NCBI GenBank assembly: GCA_025024175.1 | Contig: QCXZ01000001.1 | Coordinates: 32,606,942 to 32,670,941 of the forward strand | Reading direction: 5' to 3' | Source of the DNA: Rhyzopertha dominica | Lineage: Eukaryota; Arthropoda; Insecta; Coleoptera; Bostrichidae | Length of the DNA: 64,000 nt | In this document: positions 29,016 to 39,699 of the stretch, one piece after another | How positions within the stretch are numbered: position 1 is the stretch's first letter | Layout: each line of letters starts with the position of its first letter | The notes under the pieces: generated by a model | What the model was told of the DNA's origin: nothing | The model's database searches: none | The model's input: only the letters and a program-made list of their open reading frames with translations | Position numbers and translations under genes: made by a program

Positions 29016-30361
29016 TTTAGTAGAACCGCCACGTGCCACCCTCTGTTCAACAATAGATACACAGTTCCTAGATCCTTCTCTTGTTCGACTTTGGGAAATG
29101 AGAAACTTTTCCAGACACTATCTTCTGAAGACTTCCTGCGAAAACTTCTTTATAGAGACTTACCGTCGTACAGACAGTGGTCGATTATAGTCTCATTGCC
29201 CTTCCGTGATCCTTCACCAGTTTTTCCGGGTTCGCGTAATTTGGCAATCACTCGATTTTTATCTTTGGAGCGACGTCTTCTTAGTCAACTTCACTTATAC
29301 TCACAGTATAAGGAATTTATGCAAGAATCTTAACCATATGGAGTTAGTGTCCGAAAACACCGTTTCGTCAGACATATTATTTACCGCATCATTGTATAAC
29401 AAAACCCACTAGTCTTACTACCAAGCTCCGGGTAGTTTTCAATGCGTCCGCAAATCTTCCGCATCAAACATCTCTTAATGACCATTTGTATACTGGGCCT
29501 AAGTTACAAAAAGATTGTCACGATTCTTTTGCGTATACGTCTTCATAGGATAGTCGTCATCGCCGATATAAAAATTATGTATCGACAAATTTTATTAGAA
29601 GACAATCATAGAGATAATCAGCGTATTATTTGACGTTTTCCCCCCAAGATCCTATTCAGGATTATAAGTTAGCTACCGTTACTTATGGACTCAATTGCTC
29701 TCTTTATTTAGCGATTCGAACATTATTAATCCGGTTAGCCAACGATGATGGTTCTGAATTTCCTCTTGCAGCTAAAGCTTTGTTGGAGGATTCCTACATG
29801 GATGATATAGTTACAGGGGCGTCTGATATCGCAGAAGCCAACATTCTAAAATCTCAAATGATTGCCTTGTTGGAGAAGGGTGGATTGAATTAAGAAAATG
29901 GGCTTCTAATGATTCTTCATTACTTTCCAATCTTCCATCTTCTCATCTATTGATAGATCCAATANTGTTTGATAAAGACATGACTACCACTTCCTCCCTT
30001 AAAATTTTAGGATTGCTTTGGCATCCTTCGTCTGATTGTTTTCAGTTCAAAGTGGAGTCAGGAGGAGAGGAATGCACAAAACGTAGTATGTTGTCCAGTC
30101 TGGCTAGAACATTTGTTCCTTTAGGGATGCTGTCTCCCACTACATTTATTTTAAAGCACCTTATTCAAAAAATTTGGAGCCTTAAACTGGATTGGGATGA
30201 GAAGCCTCCTCCCGAGATTATTCCACTATGGCAACAGTATCAGTCAGAGCTTCCAATTTTAAATAGATTGTCTCTTCCGCGTCTCATCGTTCCCCAGCGA
30301 TTTTCCTCATGTGTGACCTTCACGGATTTAGTGATAACTCCGAAAGGGGATATGAGCGGTT

Positions 30362-30414
<53 letters not shown>

Positions 30415-31120
30415 TATAGTCAGGAGAAAGAACTTCTTCGTTTTTATGTAGCAAATCTAGAGTCGCTCCATTAAAACCCATTTCGATTCCCCGTCTAGAA
30501 CTGTGTGCCGTAATTTTATTGACTCGACTTATCACCTTCGTAGTTAATGTATACAAGGATAAATTGCCAATTTCACAAATCTATGCTTGGTCCGATTCTT
30601 CTGTAACCTTATCGTAGATTAATTCTCTACCGCAACGCTGGAAAACGTTTGTGTGCAATAGAATCGCTTTCATTCAGGAGCATTTGCCACCGCAATCCTG
30701 AAATTTCGTTCCCTCTGCTGAAAATCCTGCTGATGTTGTTAGCAGGGGCCTGTTTCCAAAAGCATTGTTGCAACAGGCGTGTTTTGGTGGGCGGGACCGT
30801 CATTTTAAAAAGTTATGATTTTCCTACACGTGAGGATTTATCGCCTTCTACTACCCTCGACGAACAACGTACCCAAACTTTAATTGTATCTCTGGCAAAC
30901 GATTTTGTATCTACCCTCATGGAGCAGTATTATTCATTGGGTGCAATCCTTCATGTTGTAGCTTATGTTCTTAGATTTATTTATAATCTACGAAACAGTT
31001 CCACCAAAAGAACGGGTAGTTTAGTTTCAACCGAAATTCATCTTGCCATGATGGTGTTGGCCAAAAGAATTCAAGCACTCCATTTTTCTTCGGAAATTTC
31101 TTTTCTAAAGCAAAACAAGC
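29016..31120 (+). pseudogene. BEL/Pao RT, RNase H and A17 region
   Basis: Several frames. RT pieces: VIADIKIMYRQILL (29550), then DSYMDDIVTGA, the YMDD catalytic box (29800), then LKILGLLWHPSSDCFQFKV (30000). Further PLGMLSPTTFILKHLIQKIW and LPRLIVPQ follow. A (TA)n run at 30363-30411 sits where the GFSDASExAYGA RNase H start should be and disrupts it. 30649-31120 carries the region before the integrase. Stops and frameshifts make it inactive. Confidence 0.88.
30363..30412. repeat. (TA)n microsatellite
   Basis: About 25 TA units inside the BEL/Pao pol, interrupting coding sequence, so it expanded after or destroyed coding function. Confidence 0.95.
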
Positions 31121-31129
31121 GTCTGCCTA

Positions 31130-32354
31130 AATATCTCATGAAATTATCGCCCTTTTTGGATAATCAAGCGGTATTACGTGTAGGAGGACGTCTGGGACAC
31201 TTAATTTCTTTACCGCAGGAACAAAAATTTCCCGCATTGTTGCCGTCACGCTCCAAACTCACTGAACTGCTGGTCGAATATGTCCACCTCAAGCATTTTC
31301 ATGCAGGTCATCAGACTGCTTAACATTATTTCTCAACAATTTTGGATAATGTCCGCTAAACGTGTAATTCGACGTGTCCTTTCCAAGTGCATTCGATGTT
31401 GGCGTACTCGCCCTAATCCATTACAACCTGCTATGGCTAATTTACCTCAAGAGCGAATATCGCCATCGAAACCATTTCTTCGCAGTGGTGTAGATTTTGC
31501 TAGGCCTTTTACCATCACTCTTATCTAAAACCGGAGGCGCCAAAACAATGAAAGCGTACGTACCTTTGTTCATATGCTTTGGAACTAAAGCGTTGCACTT
31601 GGAGATCGCTTCGGATTTAACCGCCGCGCCGATGCGTTTCTCGCAGCATTACGACGATTTGTGGAACGACGGGGACGTGTCCAACATTTATATAACGACT
31701 GCGGTACTAACTTTGTGAGTGCTAATCGCCAACTCAACAAATTAATGAAGACCGCCTTTCAAACAGAAACCATTTCATGGCATTTCAATCCAGCTTCCGC
31801 TCCACACTTTGGAGGATTGTGGGAAGCTGGAGTAAAATCCGTTAAAACCCATTTACTTCGCACGGTCGGAACTCAAATATTTTCTTATGAAGAGCTTTTA
31901 ACCTTAGTCACACAAGTAGAATCCATGCTCAATTCTAGACCGTTAACCCCTGTAAGTACTGATCCAAATGATTTGCAAGCTCTTACACCGGCGCATTTTT
32001 TAGTTACCGAACCCTTAGTTTCACTTCCTGATCGTGATTTTTCCGATGTGCCTATAAATCGTTTAAGTAGATGGCAGCTTCTGCAGAGCATGCTTCAACA
32101 TATTTGGTCTAGCTGGTCAAATGAATATTTACATACTTTGCATCAGCGCCTTAAATGGAATAAATCTTCCAATAATCTTGCAGTTAGTTTTAGTTAAAAC
32201 CGAGCAATGTTCACCGCTGCACTGGCAGTTGGGAAGAATTGTAGAAGTCCACCCTGGCTCTGATCAAGTGGTCCGCGTGGCCACTGTGCAAACTGCGTCG
32301 GGCTTACTCAAACGGCCGGTGGTGAAGCTTTGTTCGTTTCCTATCGACAGTTAA
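31130..32354 (+). pseudogene. BEL/Pao integrase and DUF5641 tail
   Basis: Integrase zinc domain HFHAGHQ...CIRCWRTR near 31290-31410; core with VDFARPF (31490), FICFGTKALHLEIASDLT (31570), DCGTNFVSANRQL (31695) and the glutamate in PHFGGLWEAGVKSVK. The DUF5641 domain follows: RLSRWQLLQSMLQHIWSSW, then LHWQLGRIVEVHPGSDQVVR and LLKRPVVKLC to 32354. It is broken by frameshifts near 31520, 31700 and 32190. Confidence 0.9.
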
Positions 32355-32487
32355 TCATTTTTTATATTTATTTAAATTTGATTTCTCAAAAAAAAGGGTT
32401 GAGAAGTCGAACCCAGTAGTTATAAGTTATCTAGTAGATTTGGTCTTTGTGCATTCAAAACTGTCAATTTTTTTTGGGTGGGCGGAA

Positions 32488-32802
32488 TGTTGCGTCCACA
32501 TAATAAAGGTGGCACATGCTGTTTGCTCAGGTTTGTTTTTTTTTTTCAAAAAAATCAGAATCGAAGTGNCGGTGTGTTGCTGTCGGATTGACGTTTTTGT
32601 GATCAGAACGAAAAAGTTCACTAGTGCCGGTATATTGAACGACTGACTCGCGGGCAGGAGCCCTTTTTCAAAATAGTGACTAACGCAAGTACCCACGGAC
32701 CTGAGCCACACACCGAACCGCTAGACGACAAGGAACTGTGGTAAGCACCGTCACTTAATAATACAGTCCACTGGCTCTTCTCGAGCCTTTCAATCGAGAA
32801 CA
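32488..32802 (+). repeat. BEL/Pao 3' LTR
   Basis: 315 bp, matching the 5' LTR. One undetermined base lies at 32569. Confidence 0.93.
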
Positions 32803-32807
32803 AATAC

Positions 32808-33730
32808 TATGATGTAAATAAAGACGTGCTACTCTCCGTTGATGCCAGTCAAAATGCTTTTGGTGCCGTATTAATGCAAGATGGTCATCCAATTGCGTAT
32901 GCTACCAAAGCAATGAATAAATCACAAATCAATTATCCTCAGATAGAAAAAGAAGCCGCAGCTATTAGATTTGCGTGTCAAAAGTTCCATGAATATAATA
33001 TGGCAAACATTTAGTAATTGAAACTGACCATAAACCGCTGGAGACTATCTTCAAAAAGACAATTAAAATGGCACCTCCTAGACTGCATAGAATTTTGTTT
33101 GATGTTCTACTATACTCACCCAACATAGTTTACAAGAAAGGATCAACTATACCTATTCTAGACACGTTAAGCCGTGATTGCATATCTACATCAAATGTTA
33201 ATCAGGAATCAGATGAACTAGAAATAGAAATAATCATCACAATACCAAAGTTAATGACAAAACAGATCCGCGAAGAAACGGCAACTGATGACCACCTGCG
33301 CTGCTGGTGATAGCTTTTCAGGATGGTATGATTTCAAAAAATTAAAACCTCAGCAGAGGTCATTCTTCATCTGAAAAATTGATTTGCCCTTTTTGAGATA
33401 CCAACAATAAATGGAAATATACTAGCTTTGAATTTTCAAAATTTGTGGCTCTGTGGCAGATTGAACATAAAACTTCCAGCCCTGGCTATCCACAATCCAA
33501 TAGCTTGGCGGAACGGTATGTCCAAACTGCCAAGTTATTATTGAAGAGGTGTTCAAAAGACAATTCTGATACTTAGGGCTACTGAACCAAAGAAATACTC
33601 CAAAAGAAAACAACTTTAAATCTCCTAACGAAAGAGTTATGAACAGGAAAACTAAAACTTTATTACCTATAAGTTCCCAGCAGTTAAAATACTGTCAACC
33701 TTCTAAACAAGCGTAAACATTAAAAATGCA
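32808..33730 (+). pseudogene. Gypsy D RNase H and truncated integrase
   Basis: Continuation after the BEL/Pao insertion: LLSVDASQNAFGAVLMQ (RNase H start), YATKAMNKSQINYPQIEKE, then TDHKPLETIFKK. From 33420 integrase residues appear (TSSPGYPQSNSLAERYVQTAK, with the E of the D,D,E motif). The zinc domain and the first two aspartates are deleted near 33310-33420. 33730-34231 contains only scattered tail-like fragments. Confidence 0.82.
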
Positions 33731-34231
33731 AGAGCAAAACAGAAATATTACGCAGATATAGGGACAAAGCATAGAACTGACTTGTAAGAAGGTACCAAAG
33801 TTAATATTCAGGTTTCACCTAGAAATCGGAAAAGTTTTGAAAAATTTTGAAAAAACTGGATCCTCCAAGATCATATATTGTTGAAGCAGATGGACAGGAA
33901 CTTCAACGAAATTTTTCTATGCTGAGAGAAACTGAAGCTCACATCTACGATTGACGATGGTGAGGAAACTACAATGATAGATAACCCATCAGACCTTAAC
34001 TCAGACTTCAAGATAACTCCATCAAAAGAAGGCTCAACAACACTAGTTGCTGAAAATCCAAGCCACACAGACTACTACAACTACAAGATCAGGAAGATGT
34101 GTTAGAAAACCAATAAAATTGGACCTATAGCAATTCATCTGTTACAGATCTGGCAAATTCTTGAATTTATGTTTATTAGATTGATTGTTCATATTCTGTT
34201 ATTATTGTATTTGAAGTTCGAAAAAGGGAGA

Positions 34232-34387
34232 TGTAAAGATATTTGTAGAGACATAGTTAATACTTACCTGTCAATATATGTCTCCATAAATAATCTTACA
34301 AATCTGTTGTATTAAAATGTCATTAATAAAAACTACACATCATTTGAATGTTATAACAATTATTAATTATTTAATAGTAATGTTACA
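34232..34387 (+). repeat. Gypsy D 3' LTR
   Basis: 156 bp, preceded by the purine tract AAAAAGGGAGA. It matches the split 5' LTR (21281-21397 plus 24560-24604). Confidence 0.85.
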
Positions 34388-34867
34388 ATTAACATGACGT
34401 TAGCTTTTAATTTCAATAATGTTTACAGAAAATAATATGAGAATAAAATGGAACACCGATAACACGATCTAATTGAAAATTTATACAGAATACAGAAATG
34501 ACATATTCACGCCGTATGCAATTTTTGGTAAGTAAAAAAGTATAGTTTTACGCAACATTCCTACCTACCTATAACTAAGCCATAATACTCGTAGGTAGGT
34601 ATTGCAATATTGTACATGCTAATCTTTCTGCACAGGGCAACACAAAGCAATCCATTAGGTTGAAGGGTATAACCACTAAATCTAATCTAAATTTGAAAAT
34701 CATAAACACCAACTGCAACTAATGCGACGCGCGGTGTCGATTCTATTCTGACCGACGCTTCGTCCACTTTATTCCGATTCCGAATATTATTCCGATTATT
34801 AACGTCTTCGGAATCGGAACATTCCGATTCTTTCAATCATCCGATTATTCCCAACTCTAACTTGTAC

Positions 34868-35500
34868 CTCTGGTTTCCTGTATGCTGATGACCACAACGT
34901 TTGCATTTCAACTTGCCTTTATTTGGATTCAACTCCGCATATGTATCTCTTCTGTTTTGCTTCTAACTAACTAACTTTCACCGAATAATTTTCCTTTCCT
35001 TCTGTCACTAATGCTGCTTCTTTACTTAAAGCCAGAGCCATCAATTTCTCCAATGTGATCTTGTCCGGATTTTCTTTACAGTCTGCCACGAATTTTGCCT
35101 TTTCGTAATGCACACACAAATTTGTCTTTTAATATCGATGACAAAGAGCTTCCAAATTCACAATTTGTGGCCAGGTTGTGTATTCGAGCATACCGCTTGT
35201 TTGTTGTTTCAGCCTCTTCCTGTTGCGCAGCATAAACTATTCGCTTGATGGCGAAAAATTGGATTTCAGCATCACACATAACTCATCATAAGTTTTCTGT
35301 TTAGGCAGATTTGGTGTACATAAGTCCCTTAGTACTTTACAAGTATCTGCTCCAATCCAGCTTAATAATGCTGCTACCCTTTCCTCTCATTTTGTGTCTT
35401 TGATGTTCACTTCAAAAAATTGTTCTAACTGTTCTTGATAAACCAGCCATTCAACCGATTTAACATTGAACTTCTCCATTGACCCAATTAGAACCATTTT
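34868..35500 (-). pseudogene. Gypsy A gag
   Basis: Minus strand, starting MVLIGSMEKFNVKSVEWLV at 35497: the usual N-terminus of an insect Gypsy gag, followed by FEVNIKDTK, a stop, and VAALLSWIGADTCKVLRDLC. Then QEEAETTNKRYARIHNLA and NCEFGSSLSSILKDKFVCAL, and finally the first zinc knuckle CKRCGHQHTGN next to the hAT insertion site. Everything upstream of the first Met is replaced by a mariner element. Confidence 0.85.
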
Positions 35501-35505
35501 AGCGT

Positions 35506-36320
35506 AGAAACTCCACTAGCAATACTCCTTTTCTGTCCCAAAAAACTGTGCACATGATTTTCCGGACAGAAATTGTTTGCTTAAACTTCAATTTTTTGGG
35601 TGATGATGAATGTCGCCATTCCATGGATTGTTGTTTCGATTCTGTTGTGACGTAGGCCACCCATGTTCCGTCACCAGTAACAATTTGGTCTAAAAAATCT
35701 TCACCTTGGTAGTGGTACCGCTCAAGGAAAGTCAATGCACTGCCTAAACGTTGGGTTTTGTGCAAATCCGTCAACATTTTCGGAACCCAACGTGAACACA
35801 ATTTCCGGCAATTCAAGTTCTCGGTCACAATGCGATACAAAACACTACGAGAATATTGAGAAAAGCAGTCGCACAATGATGAAATTGTAAAGCGTCTGTT
35901 TTTTCTCACCTTTTCGTTCACTTTCTGCACCAAATCTTCATTAACGACCGAAGGACGCCCACGCCGTTCTTCATCATGCACATTTGTGCGGCCATCTTTA
36001 AATGCTCTCACCGATTTCCTTACCATTCCATCACTCATAATGTTTTTTCCGTAAACTTCACAGATCTCACGATGAATATCGATCGGTTTTACGCCTTTAG
36101 CACTAAGAAATCGTATAACAGCCCGTACTTCACAATCGGCGGGACTTACGATTGTCGGAGGCATCTTAAACACTCAGTAAACAACGTATACAATGAAGAA
36201 TCAAACTGTAATGGCGTCAGTGCGTAGACAAGAGATGTAGCGCGCATGCGCGGAACGCCGACCGTAGCGCTGCGGTTGCGGATTCGCAAAACGGTACTTA
36301 CTTAAAAAACATGCCTCGTA
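35506..36320 (-). pseudogene. Mariner-like element 1, 3'-truncated
   Basis: Transposase frame 35499-36173 on the minus strand: MPPTIVSPADCEVRAVIRFL, the paired HTH region (KPIDIHREICEVYG, then HDEERRGRPSVVNED), then the catalytic start QIVTGDGTWVAYV. The expected GDE is GDG here, losing the glutamate after the first aspartate. It stops being mariner after LLVEFL, at gag of Gypsy A, so the later catalytic residues are missing. The 5' terminus at 36320 reads TACGAGGCATGTTTTTTAAG on the minus strand, a mariner-type end. A second copy lies in the Copia element. Confidence 0.88.
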
Positions 36321-36414
36321 TTACAGTTCCTTTGAAGAATTTTGTGATTCTCGTCAAAAGAGTTCTAATTTCAAGTTGCTTTATATACGAGTATTTGAGA
36401 AGCTATTGAGTAAA

Positions 36415-37170
36415 ATGGACGCTAGTAAGATCTAGATTGGTCTTTTGGAAGGCAACTCATACTGGTCTACATGGAAATTCAAGTTTAACATCCTCCTGCG
36501 TTGTGTCCAGGGAGGAAGTGGGTTGCTTGAAGGCAAATTAAAATGTCCTTCGCCATTACCTACTGGAAGCACAAAAGAACAGAAAGATATATACGATACA
36601 AATTTAGCCACATTTACTCAGACAGATAGTAATGTGTTACTGCTGCTTACCTTAAATATGTCGCAAGATACTTTACAAAGAGTAATGAGATTTACTACTG
36701 CGGGAGAAATGTGGCTAGATCTTCATAGATTGTACGACGGTGCAAGTGAGGAGAAGACCTATGATTTGTGTATGGAGTTTTTCCGTTACAAAAATGAAGG
36801 TTTTAGTGATATTGCGACACACATTTTAAAGCTGAAAAACTTGTGGAGTGAGTTGCAGAGTGACATGTCCAAAGATAAAGTTGCTACTGGTAAAAATGTT
36901 ATTGCAATTTACCGGATTTGCTTTTAGTCTGTAAAATACTGGGAACTACCGGATTAATATTTTTCTTTTAAGTCAAGTTGGTCGTTGATGGTAAAATCGG
37001 AAAGAACCATGATAATTTGACTAATCAGTTGTGTGCTTTTGAAAAAGCTTTATTAGAAAAGAAAGAATGTCATCGGGAAATTCTTGCAGTAAATTAAAAG
37101 AAATTTGATAAATGTTCAGATAGAAAAAAGAAGTTAGTTTGTAATTATTGTAAGAAACCCGGTCATAAAA
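36415..37170 (+). pseudogene. Copia gag
   Basis: LLEGNSYWSTWKFKFNILL, the usual Copia gag start, then LNMSQDTLQRVMRFTTAGEMW and ILKLKNLWSELQ. The open frame ends at 36927. The zinc knuckle CNYCKKPGHKMKQCF follows at 37141-37185 after a frameshifted stretch. Confidence 0.87.
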
Positions 37171-37858
37171 TGAAACAGTGTTTTAAATGGAAAGCTGATA
37201 ATAAACCGGAAAAGCCAAGTTCCCAGTCGAATAATATTTTCCTTTTGGCGATCTCATCATCAGTTCTGCTGGCTACAGTCGATGAAGATAACTGGTACGT
37301 AGATAATGGTGCAACTAACCATATTTGCAATAGAAAAGATTTACTGAAAACCTACGAAGCATTTCATGACGAGCATGCAGTGACGACAGCTAATGGTGGT
37401 GTAATTCGAGCTTTAGGAAAAGGAATCGTAACAGAAACATCAATTGTTGATGGGAAAACCTATGAATTAGACTTAATTGATGTATGGTACATTTCTAAAA
37501 TTAATAACAATTTGTTCTCTGTCTTATCGGCCCAAGATCGACATTCAAGTAGCAAGTTTATTTCACATACTGAAGTATGTTACCTGCAAGTAGGGCAGAT
37601 AGTTTTAGTCGGAAATCGAAGTAGACATGGTGGTCTTTTCATATTATCCCTTAAAAATGTTTTATCCGATAACAAACCTAAGGTAAACCATACGGAAAAT
37701 ATAAATTTGTTAAATTATATTACTAAAGATTGGGTCATCAAAACATGACATATTAAGAAGAGTTTGAAGAAGGAACCACTTGATAGTGAATTATGCGAAG
37801 GGTGTGTTTTTGGAAAGGCGGCGCATGTCTTGAAATTTGGTGCACGAGAAAGAGCTAC
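37170..37858 (+). pseudogene. Copia protease and pre-integrase domain
   Basis: Frame 37170-37748: protease motif WYVDNGATNHICN, then ALGKGIV and VWYISKINNNLFSVLSAQ, then LLNYITKDWVIKT of the GAG-pre-integrase domain. After a stop (TGA at 37746) the same frame continues with ELCEGCVFGKAAHVLKFG to the mariner junction at about 37858. In the second copy of this stretch the TGA is AGA. Confidence 0.87.
37679..37858 (+). repeat. 180-bp direct repeat, copy 1
   Basis: Copia segment from AAGGTAAACCATACGG to ACGAGAAAGAGCT, repeated at 38522-38701 with about five differences. The two copies bracket the mariner fragment. Confidence 0.92.
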
Positions 37859-38505
37859 AATACCCTTACTCAACTTGCCACGTCTTTTGTTCTGGATTGC
37901 ACGACGCAGATTGTTCAATGTCTTACAATATGACGCTGCATTGATTGCCTCATTACGAGGCAGAAACTCCACTAGCAATACTCCTTTTCCGTCCCAAAAA
38001 AACTGTGCACATGATTTTCCGGACAGAAATTGTTTGCTTAAACTTCACTTTTTGGGTGATGATGCCACCCATGTTTCGTCACCAGTAACAATTTGGTCTA
38101 AAAAATCTTCACCTTGGTAGTGGTACCGCTCAAGGAAAGTCAATGCACTGCCTAAACGTTGGGTTTTGTGCAAATCCGTCAACATTTTCGGAACCCAACG
38201 TGAACACAATTTCCGGCAATTCAAGTTCTCGGTCACAATGCGATACAAAACACTACGAGAATATTGAGGAAAGCAGTCGCACAATGATGAAATTGTAAAG
38301 CGTCTGTTTTCTCTCACCTTTTCGTTCACTTTCTGCACCAAATCTTCATTAACGACCGAAGGACGCCCACTCCGTTCTTCATCATGCACATTTGTGCGGC
38401 CATCTTTAAATGCTCTCACCCATTTCCTTACCATTCCATCACTCATAATGTTTTTTCCGTAAACTTCACAGATCTCACGATGAATATCGATCGGTTTTAC
38501 GCCTA
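37859..38505 (-). pseudogene. Mariner-like element 2, truncated at both ends
   Basis: Same transposase as the mariner at 35506-36320, also minus strand. Frames 38045-38446 (SDGMVRKWVRAFKDG, DEERSGRPSVVNED, QIVTGDETW) and 37867-37978 (VEFLPRNEAINAASYCKTL, QNKRRGKLSKGIV). About 60 bases between VTGDETWVA and SSPKK are deleted. The N-terminal 25 residues and both inverted repeats are absent. At the right junction the sequence stutters, CCTAAGGTAACCTAAGGTAA, before entering the second Copia repeat. Confidence 0.88.
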
Positions 38506-38521
38506 AGGTAACCTAAGGTAA

Positions 38522-38701
38522 CCAAGGTAAACCATACGGAAAATATAAATTTGTTAAATTATATTACTAAAGATTGGGTCATCAAAACAAGACATATTAA
38601 GAAGAGTTTGAAGAAAGAACCACTTGATAGTGAATTATGCGAAGGGTGTGTTTATGGAAAGGCGGCGCATGTCTTGAAATTTGGTACACGAGAAAGAGCT
38701 T
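38522..38701 (+). repeat. 180-bp direct repeat, copy 2
   Basis: Second copy of the Copia pre-integrase segment; it continues into the rest of the integrase. Confidence 0.92.
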
Positions 38702-39400
38702 ACAGTACCAGGAGAGCTGTTACATTCCGACCTTTTGAGAAATCTCAGAGAAGACATCAATACTATGTTCTTTTCAAAGATGATTTTAGTAGATTCCGAT
38801 ATGTTTACTTCATGAAGGAAAAATCAGAAGTCGAAAAGCATTTAAAAACAATTTTAGCCGAAATTCAAGTAGCTGGACAGTTAAAGAGCTTTTGACTGAC
38901 TGACATTGGAGGAGAATTCCTTAGCCAATAAGTCAAGAAAACTCTAAACCAGTATGGTATTCGTCATCGACTCACAATACCTTATTCGCCTCAACAGACT
39001 GGTTGTGCAGAACGAGACAATAGAACTATTGTGGAAAGTGCTAGAGCGATAAATGCATGCAAGAGATGGATTGCCAGAGTCTATGGACTGAAATGATTAA
39101 TACAGCTGCATAGATCTTGAATAGGTCAAGCATTTCAGGCGTAAGCGGTAAATGTCCTTATGAAGTATGGTATGGGAAAAAACCCAAATTGACACATATG
39201 AGAGTTATTGGTAGTACATGTTATCCTCACGTTCCAAAACAAAATAGAAGGAAGCTTGATAAAAAAGTTATAAAGGGCATATTGGTTGGATAGGATGGAG
39301 ATGACGGTTATCGTATATGGTGTCAAGACAGAACTGACGTAATTAGATCTAGAGACGTGATCTTTAATTTCAGTACCTGAGGTAGTTGTATATGAAAATT
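38551..39400 (+). pseudogene. Copia integrase
   Basis: Frame 38551-38895 includes CEGCVYGKAAHVLKF and YYVLFKDDFSRFRYVYFMKEK (integrase core). After a stop comes TDIGGEFLS, then IRHRLTIPYSPQQTGCAERDN with the catalytic E, and PYEVWYGKKPKLTHMRVIGSTCY near 39150-39230. Confidence 0.85.
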
Positions 39401-39699
39401 TTACCAAACGTTTATCTTTGACTTCGGAAAATAATGTAGATAACAAAGAAAACTTGGATTCTACAAAAAGTCAAGAAGTGGAGCAAATGCACGAAATAAA
39501 TGCTGATGAGGATGCAGAAAGCATTACCTATTTCAGATTTCTATAATCCAGAAAATAAACAAGATACTGGAATAACATTACGCGATAGAGAAAATTTAAG
39601 AAAACCAGCTAGGTTTGAAGATTTTGCGATGGAGGTTGCTGTGAATATTTTTGAATTGAAAGAACCAACTAACTTATAAGGAGGCCATACAAGTGGTGA

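Larger units (their letters stand above)
26627..32807 (+). mobile_element. BEL/Pao LTR retrotransposon with AATAC TSD
   Basis: LTRs 26632-26947 (316 bp) and 32488-32802 (315 bp) both start TGTTGCGTCCACAT and end CAATCGAGAACA. They are about 95% alike by eye. A perfect 5-bp TSD, AATAC, lies at 26627-26631 and 32803-32807. It was inserted in the RT/RNase H junction of Gypsy D; removing it rejoins TSAPVLKY to YDVNKDVLLSVDAS in frame. A purine tract GGGTGGGCGGAA precedes the 3' LTR. Internal genes gag, protease, RT, RNase H, integrase and DUF5641 are all recognisable but carry stops and frameshifts. Confidence 0.93.
21281..34387 (+). mobile_element. Gypsy D LTR retrotransposon inserted in the hAT
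   Basis: The right LTR is 34232-34387 (156 bp, TGTAAAGATATTT...ATGTTACA). The left LTR begins near 21281, is split at 21398 by Gypsy C, and resumes at 24560-24604. The PBS directly after it, TGGTGTCAGAAGTGG, resembles a tRNA-Leu 3' end. Flanking ATTAT/ATTAA is an imperfect 5-bp TSD. The internal region carries gag, protease, RT, RNase H and a truncated integrase, and is interrupted by a BEL/Pao element (26632-32802). Confidence 0.85.
20701..34867. mobile_element. hAT-type element, split by nested retrotransposons
   Basis: The termini TAGAGTTGGGAT (20709) and its inverse ending at 34859 are flanked by an identical 8-bp duplication, ACTTGTAC (20701-20708 and 34860-34867), diagnostic of hAT transposition. 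The element sits in the gag/CCHC region of Gypsy A. Its own sequence is about 570 bp on the left (20709-21280) and 470 bp on the right (34388-34859), with no transposase, so it was a nonautonomous element of about 1 kb. Both ends carry repeated ATTCGGAAT / TTCCGATTAT motifs. Confidence 0.85.
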
